Shown here piece by piece: positions 4,611 to 6,293 of a stretch of DNA of 6,293 bases. Origin of the DNA: Deltaproteobacteria bacterium (GTDB lineage Bacteria; Myxococcota_A; SURF-8). Where the stretch lies: positions 1 through 6,293 of the forward strand of contig JAKQSH010000357.1 of NCBI GenBank assembly GCA_029570245.1, written 5' to 3'. The position numbers and the translations under genes were made by a program. Under the pieces are notes generated by a model, which saw nothing but the letters and a program-made list of their open reading frames with translations, was not told the origin of the DNA and made no database searches. Every line of letters starts with the position of its first letter. Position 1 is the first letter of the stretch.

Positions 4611-5311
4611 TGAAAGCGATCTGTACTGCAGTTGTCCTGATGCTGCTGTTCTGCGGCGAGGTTGCAGCCGGAACCGGGCAGGTTCTGCTGGATGAAGTGG
4701 TGGCTTCGGTCAACGACATGGCCATCACCCGCAGCCAGGTTGAGCAGGAGGCGCGCTTTATTCTGGTGCAGGAAGGCTATCACTGGAGCGGCCCGCTGAA
4801 CGCTTCGCTGCTTGAAAAAGTTCTCAGTCGTTATATCGCCAAAACTCTTATATACGACGAGCTTGAAAAGCGCTCGAAACGCGGCGGGGGCGATATGCCG
4901 GCCCTCGAACCTTCGGAAGAACTGACGGAACTGCTGACCGGGTTCCGCTCGAAGTTCAAATCTGACGAACATTACCGTCTGTTTCTGAAACTTGCGCAGA
5001 TGTCTGAAGAAAGTCTGGCGGCGCACATATGGAAAAATCACCGCATCGAACAGTACATGCAGCGCCGCATGGAAACTCTGGCGCGACCGACTCAGGCCGA
5101 AGTGGATGCCGAAATGAAGAAGCGCCTGCAGCACACAACTCTGGCCGAAAACGAGAAGCCGCAACTGCGTGATGTGGTGGTGCGTGAACTGTCGGCCCGC
5201 AAATATAAAAGCGCTCTCGAAAAATGGGTGGATGAACTGCGCGGGCGGGCGCGTGTTCTTCAGGCCGTGCATTTCGAGCGCGAAGCGGCGAAAGGCAGTG
5301 AAGCGAAGTGA
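4610..5311 (+). CDS. SurA N-terminal-domain periplasmic chaperone-like protein without a parvulin domain
   Basis: The 233-residue product has a cleavable signal peptide (MKAICTAVVL and on; likely cut after V18-A19-A20). Right after it comes the SurA signature LDEVVASVNDMAITRSQVEQ (27-46), which marks the N-terminal helix-strand of SurA/PpiD-type chaperones. Most of the rest is predicted charged helix. The C-terminal EKWVDELRGRARV (204-216) recalls the final helix and strand of SurA, which closes the chaperone core. The roughly 100-residue parvulin (PPIase) domain that usually lies between is absent; residues 90-200 are helical and show no parvulin motif. The protein probably binds unfolded envelope proteins but should have no isomerase activity. 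C15 is in the signal peptide with F14 before it, so it is a poor lipobox. It starts one base inside the engB stop and ends four bases into rimI (GTGA). Confidence 0.8.
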   Translation: MKAICTAVVLMLLFCGEVAAGTGQVLLDEVVASVNDMAITRSQVEQEARFILVQEGYHWSGPLNASLLEKVLSRYIAKTLIYDELEKRSKRGGGDMPALEPSEELTELLTGFRSKFKSDEHYRLFLKLAQMSEESLAAHIWKNHRIEQYMQRRMETLARPTQAEVDAEMKKRLQHTTLAENEKPQLRDVVVRELSARKYKSALEKWVDELRGRARVLQAVHFEREAAKGSEAK

Positions 5312-5796
5312 AAGCTGACGAAGCTGAAGACAGACGCAGAATTCCCGAAGGTCTGACTTATCGCCCGATGACGATGGACGATCTTTACGACGTTCTCGAA
5401 ATCGAGCGTCTTTCGTTTTCGCTGCCGTGGACGCCCGACATGTTCATCGTCGAATTCGGCAACGACAATTCCTGCCGGCGAGTCATCGTCGATGACAGCG
5501 ACGGCTCGGTTCTGGCTTACATGATATACTGGACCGTGCTGGACGAAGCTCATCTCATGTCCATCGCCGTTCATCCTGACCGGCGCGGTCAGGGGCTGGG
5601 TGCGCTGCTTATCGAAAATCTCATCGCCGAAGGCCGCGAGGCTGGCATAACGATTTTCAGCCTTGAAGTCAACGTGCGCAACTCGGTCGCCATTGCGATG
5701 TATGAGCGCTTCGGGTTCAGGGGTTTCGGTCTGCGGAAGAAATATTACGAGGATACGGGCGACGACGCCCTTTTGATGGAGTTGAAAATATCGTGA
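5308..5796 (+). CDS. rimI: Ribosomal protein S18-alanine N-acetyltransferase RimI
   Basis: RimI is a GNAT enzyme that acetylates the N-terminal alanine of ribosomal protein S18 using acetyl-CoA. The 162-residue product shows the family pattern: IERLSFSLPWT (32-42), the CoA-binding loop R92-R93-G94-Q95-G96-L97-G98, the strand LEVN (119-122) with E120 in the place of the catalytic base, N124-SVAIAMYERFGF with Y132 as the likely catalytic acid, and the C-terminal RKKYYEDTGDDALLM (143-157), a hallmark of RimI. The GTG start at 5308 overlaps the previous stop by four bases and adds about 16 residues to the usual N-terminus. An alternative ATG at codon 21 would be closer to the typical length but would cut the first strand (LTYRP). 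Co-location with engB points to ribosome biogenesis, though in many bacteria rimI neighbours tsaB/tsaD instead. Confidence 0.95.
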   Translation: MKADEAEDRRRIPEGLTYRPMTMDDLYDVLEIERLSFSLPWTPDMFIVEFGNDNSCRRVIVDDSDGSVLAYMIYWTVLDEAHLMSIAVHPDRRGQGLGALLIENLIAEGREAGITIFSLEVNVRNSVAIAMYERFGFRGFGLRKKYYEDTGDDALLMELKIS

Positions 5797-6293
5797 GTGA
5801 AAAAGCCGTCTGCAGAATAATCGAACGCGAATGGATAGCGCCGGATCATTACATCCTGCGCCTTGAAGACAGACTGTCGGAAAAATCGCTGCCGGGCCAG
5901 TTTGTTATGATTTCGCCGCGCACGCCGACCGAACCTTTCTTCAAGCGGCCTTATTCCATTTTCCGTCGCGCCGGCGGCGAGCTGCAGTTGCTCATAAAAG
6001 TTGTCGGGCGCGGATCGAAACAGACTTCAGCAATGCCGGTCGGTTCCGAAATCGAAGTGGTCGGTCCGCTGGGAAATCATTTCGGTCTGGATGCCCGCGA
6101 GCGTCTGGCGCTGCTGGTCGGCGGCGGAATCGGCATGGCTCCGCTGTACGAACTGGCGGAAACGCTGAGCGGAAAAAGTGTGCGGGTGGCGGTGCTGCTG
6201 GGCGCACGCACCTGCGGGCTGCTGCTCATTCAGAATGATTTCAGGAAGCTGGGCGTGGAAGTTCATTGCGCCACCGACGACGGCAGCGAGGGC
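5793..6293 (+). CDS. pyrK: Dihydroorotate dehydrogenase electron transfer subunit PyrK (3' end outside window)
   Basis: Translating from the GTG at 5793 gives 167 residues, open to the window end. PyrK carries FAD and a 2Fe-2S cluster and passes electrons from the class 1B dihydroorotate dehydrogenase (PyrD) to NAD, in the fourth step of UMP synthesis. The flavin-binding R52-P53-Y54-S55 motif, KVVGRGS (69-75), GPLGNHF (91-97) and the NAD-binding GGGIGMAPL (110-118) are all present, as is DDGSEG at the edge. The family is about 250-280 residues long; the four cluster-binding cysteines belong to the missing C-terminus. The start overlaps the rimI stop by four bases (GTGA). A related family, the ferredoxin:NADP reductase/NfnA-type subunit, shares the fold, but the motifs fit PyrK best. 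pyrD is expected just downstream. Confidence 0.92.
   Translation, partial: MSEKAVCRIIEREWIAPDHYILRLEDRLSEKSLPGQFVMISPRTPTEPFFKRPYSIFRRAGGELQLLIKVVGRGSKQTSAMPVGSEIEVVGPLGNHFGLDARERLALLVGGGIGMAPLYELAETLSGKSVRVAVLLGARTCGLLLIQNDFRKLGVEVHCATDDGSEG

Noticed and set aside
4526..5272. 248-residue minus-strand frame opposite the SurA-like gene
   Set aside because: It has no recognisable domain, is rich in His/Phe/Arg as expected from an antisense shadow, and the plus strand has a signal peptide and SurA signature.

Overview
The window looks like chromosomal DNA of a Gram-negative bacterium. The signs are a lipobox lipoprotein, a SurA-type periplasmic chaperone homologue and a signal-peptide-bearing tetraheme c-type cytochrome. 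The low-complexity Asp/Glu lipoprotein, the Cys/Asp-rich secreted repeat protein and the multiheme cytochrome together suggest a deltaproteobacterial-type lineage (Myxococcota, Desulfobacterota or Bradymonadota-like). That placement is inference; no rRNA or other lineage marker is present.

Left part (1-1898, + strand). The window opens inside a large gene for a tandem-repeat protein with about 13-14 units of 26-29 residues. Each unit joins a YD/RHS-like strand (YDxxGxL) to a Cys-flanked acidic loop (DxxCDGxxDxC). Twelve bases later a RimJ/RimL-type GNAT acetyltransferase follows, probably in the same transcript. Spot counts by hand suggest the repeat gene is clearly poorer in GC than the genes on the right.

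Middle part (1899-3514). A 244-base intergenic region carries direct repeats and a good sigma70-like promoter. It leads to a small lipoprotein with an extremely acidic linker and what looks like a cut-short Ig/Hydin-like domain. Two back-to-back hairpins sit where this gene converges with a minus-strand ybaK (Cys-tRNA(Pro) deacylase). The 220-base divergent region between ybaK and the next operon has a candidate promoter for each direction and two perfect hairpins.

Right part (3515-6293, + strand). This is a tightly packed run: tetraheme cytochrome c, engB (ribosome-assembly GTPase), a SurA-like protein lacking the parvulin domain, rimI (ribosomal protein S18 N-acetyltransferase) and pyrK (electron-transfer subunit of dihydroorotate dehydrogenase, cut by the window end). 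From engB onward the genes overlap by 1 or 4 bases, so translational coupling is likely. The products span ribosome biogenesis, envelope protein folding and pyrimidine synthesis, so this looks like a growth-linked housekeeping operon rather than one pathway.

I see no mobile element, CRISPR array, tRNA or rRNA. The best candidate for something undescribed is the Cys-YD repeat protein. The rest is mostly recognisable housekeeping with some local oddities.
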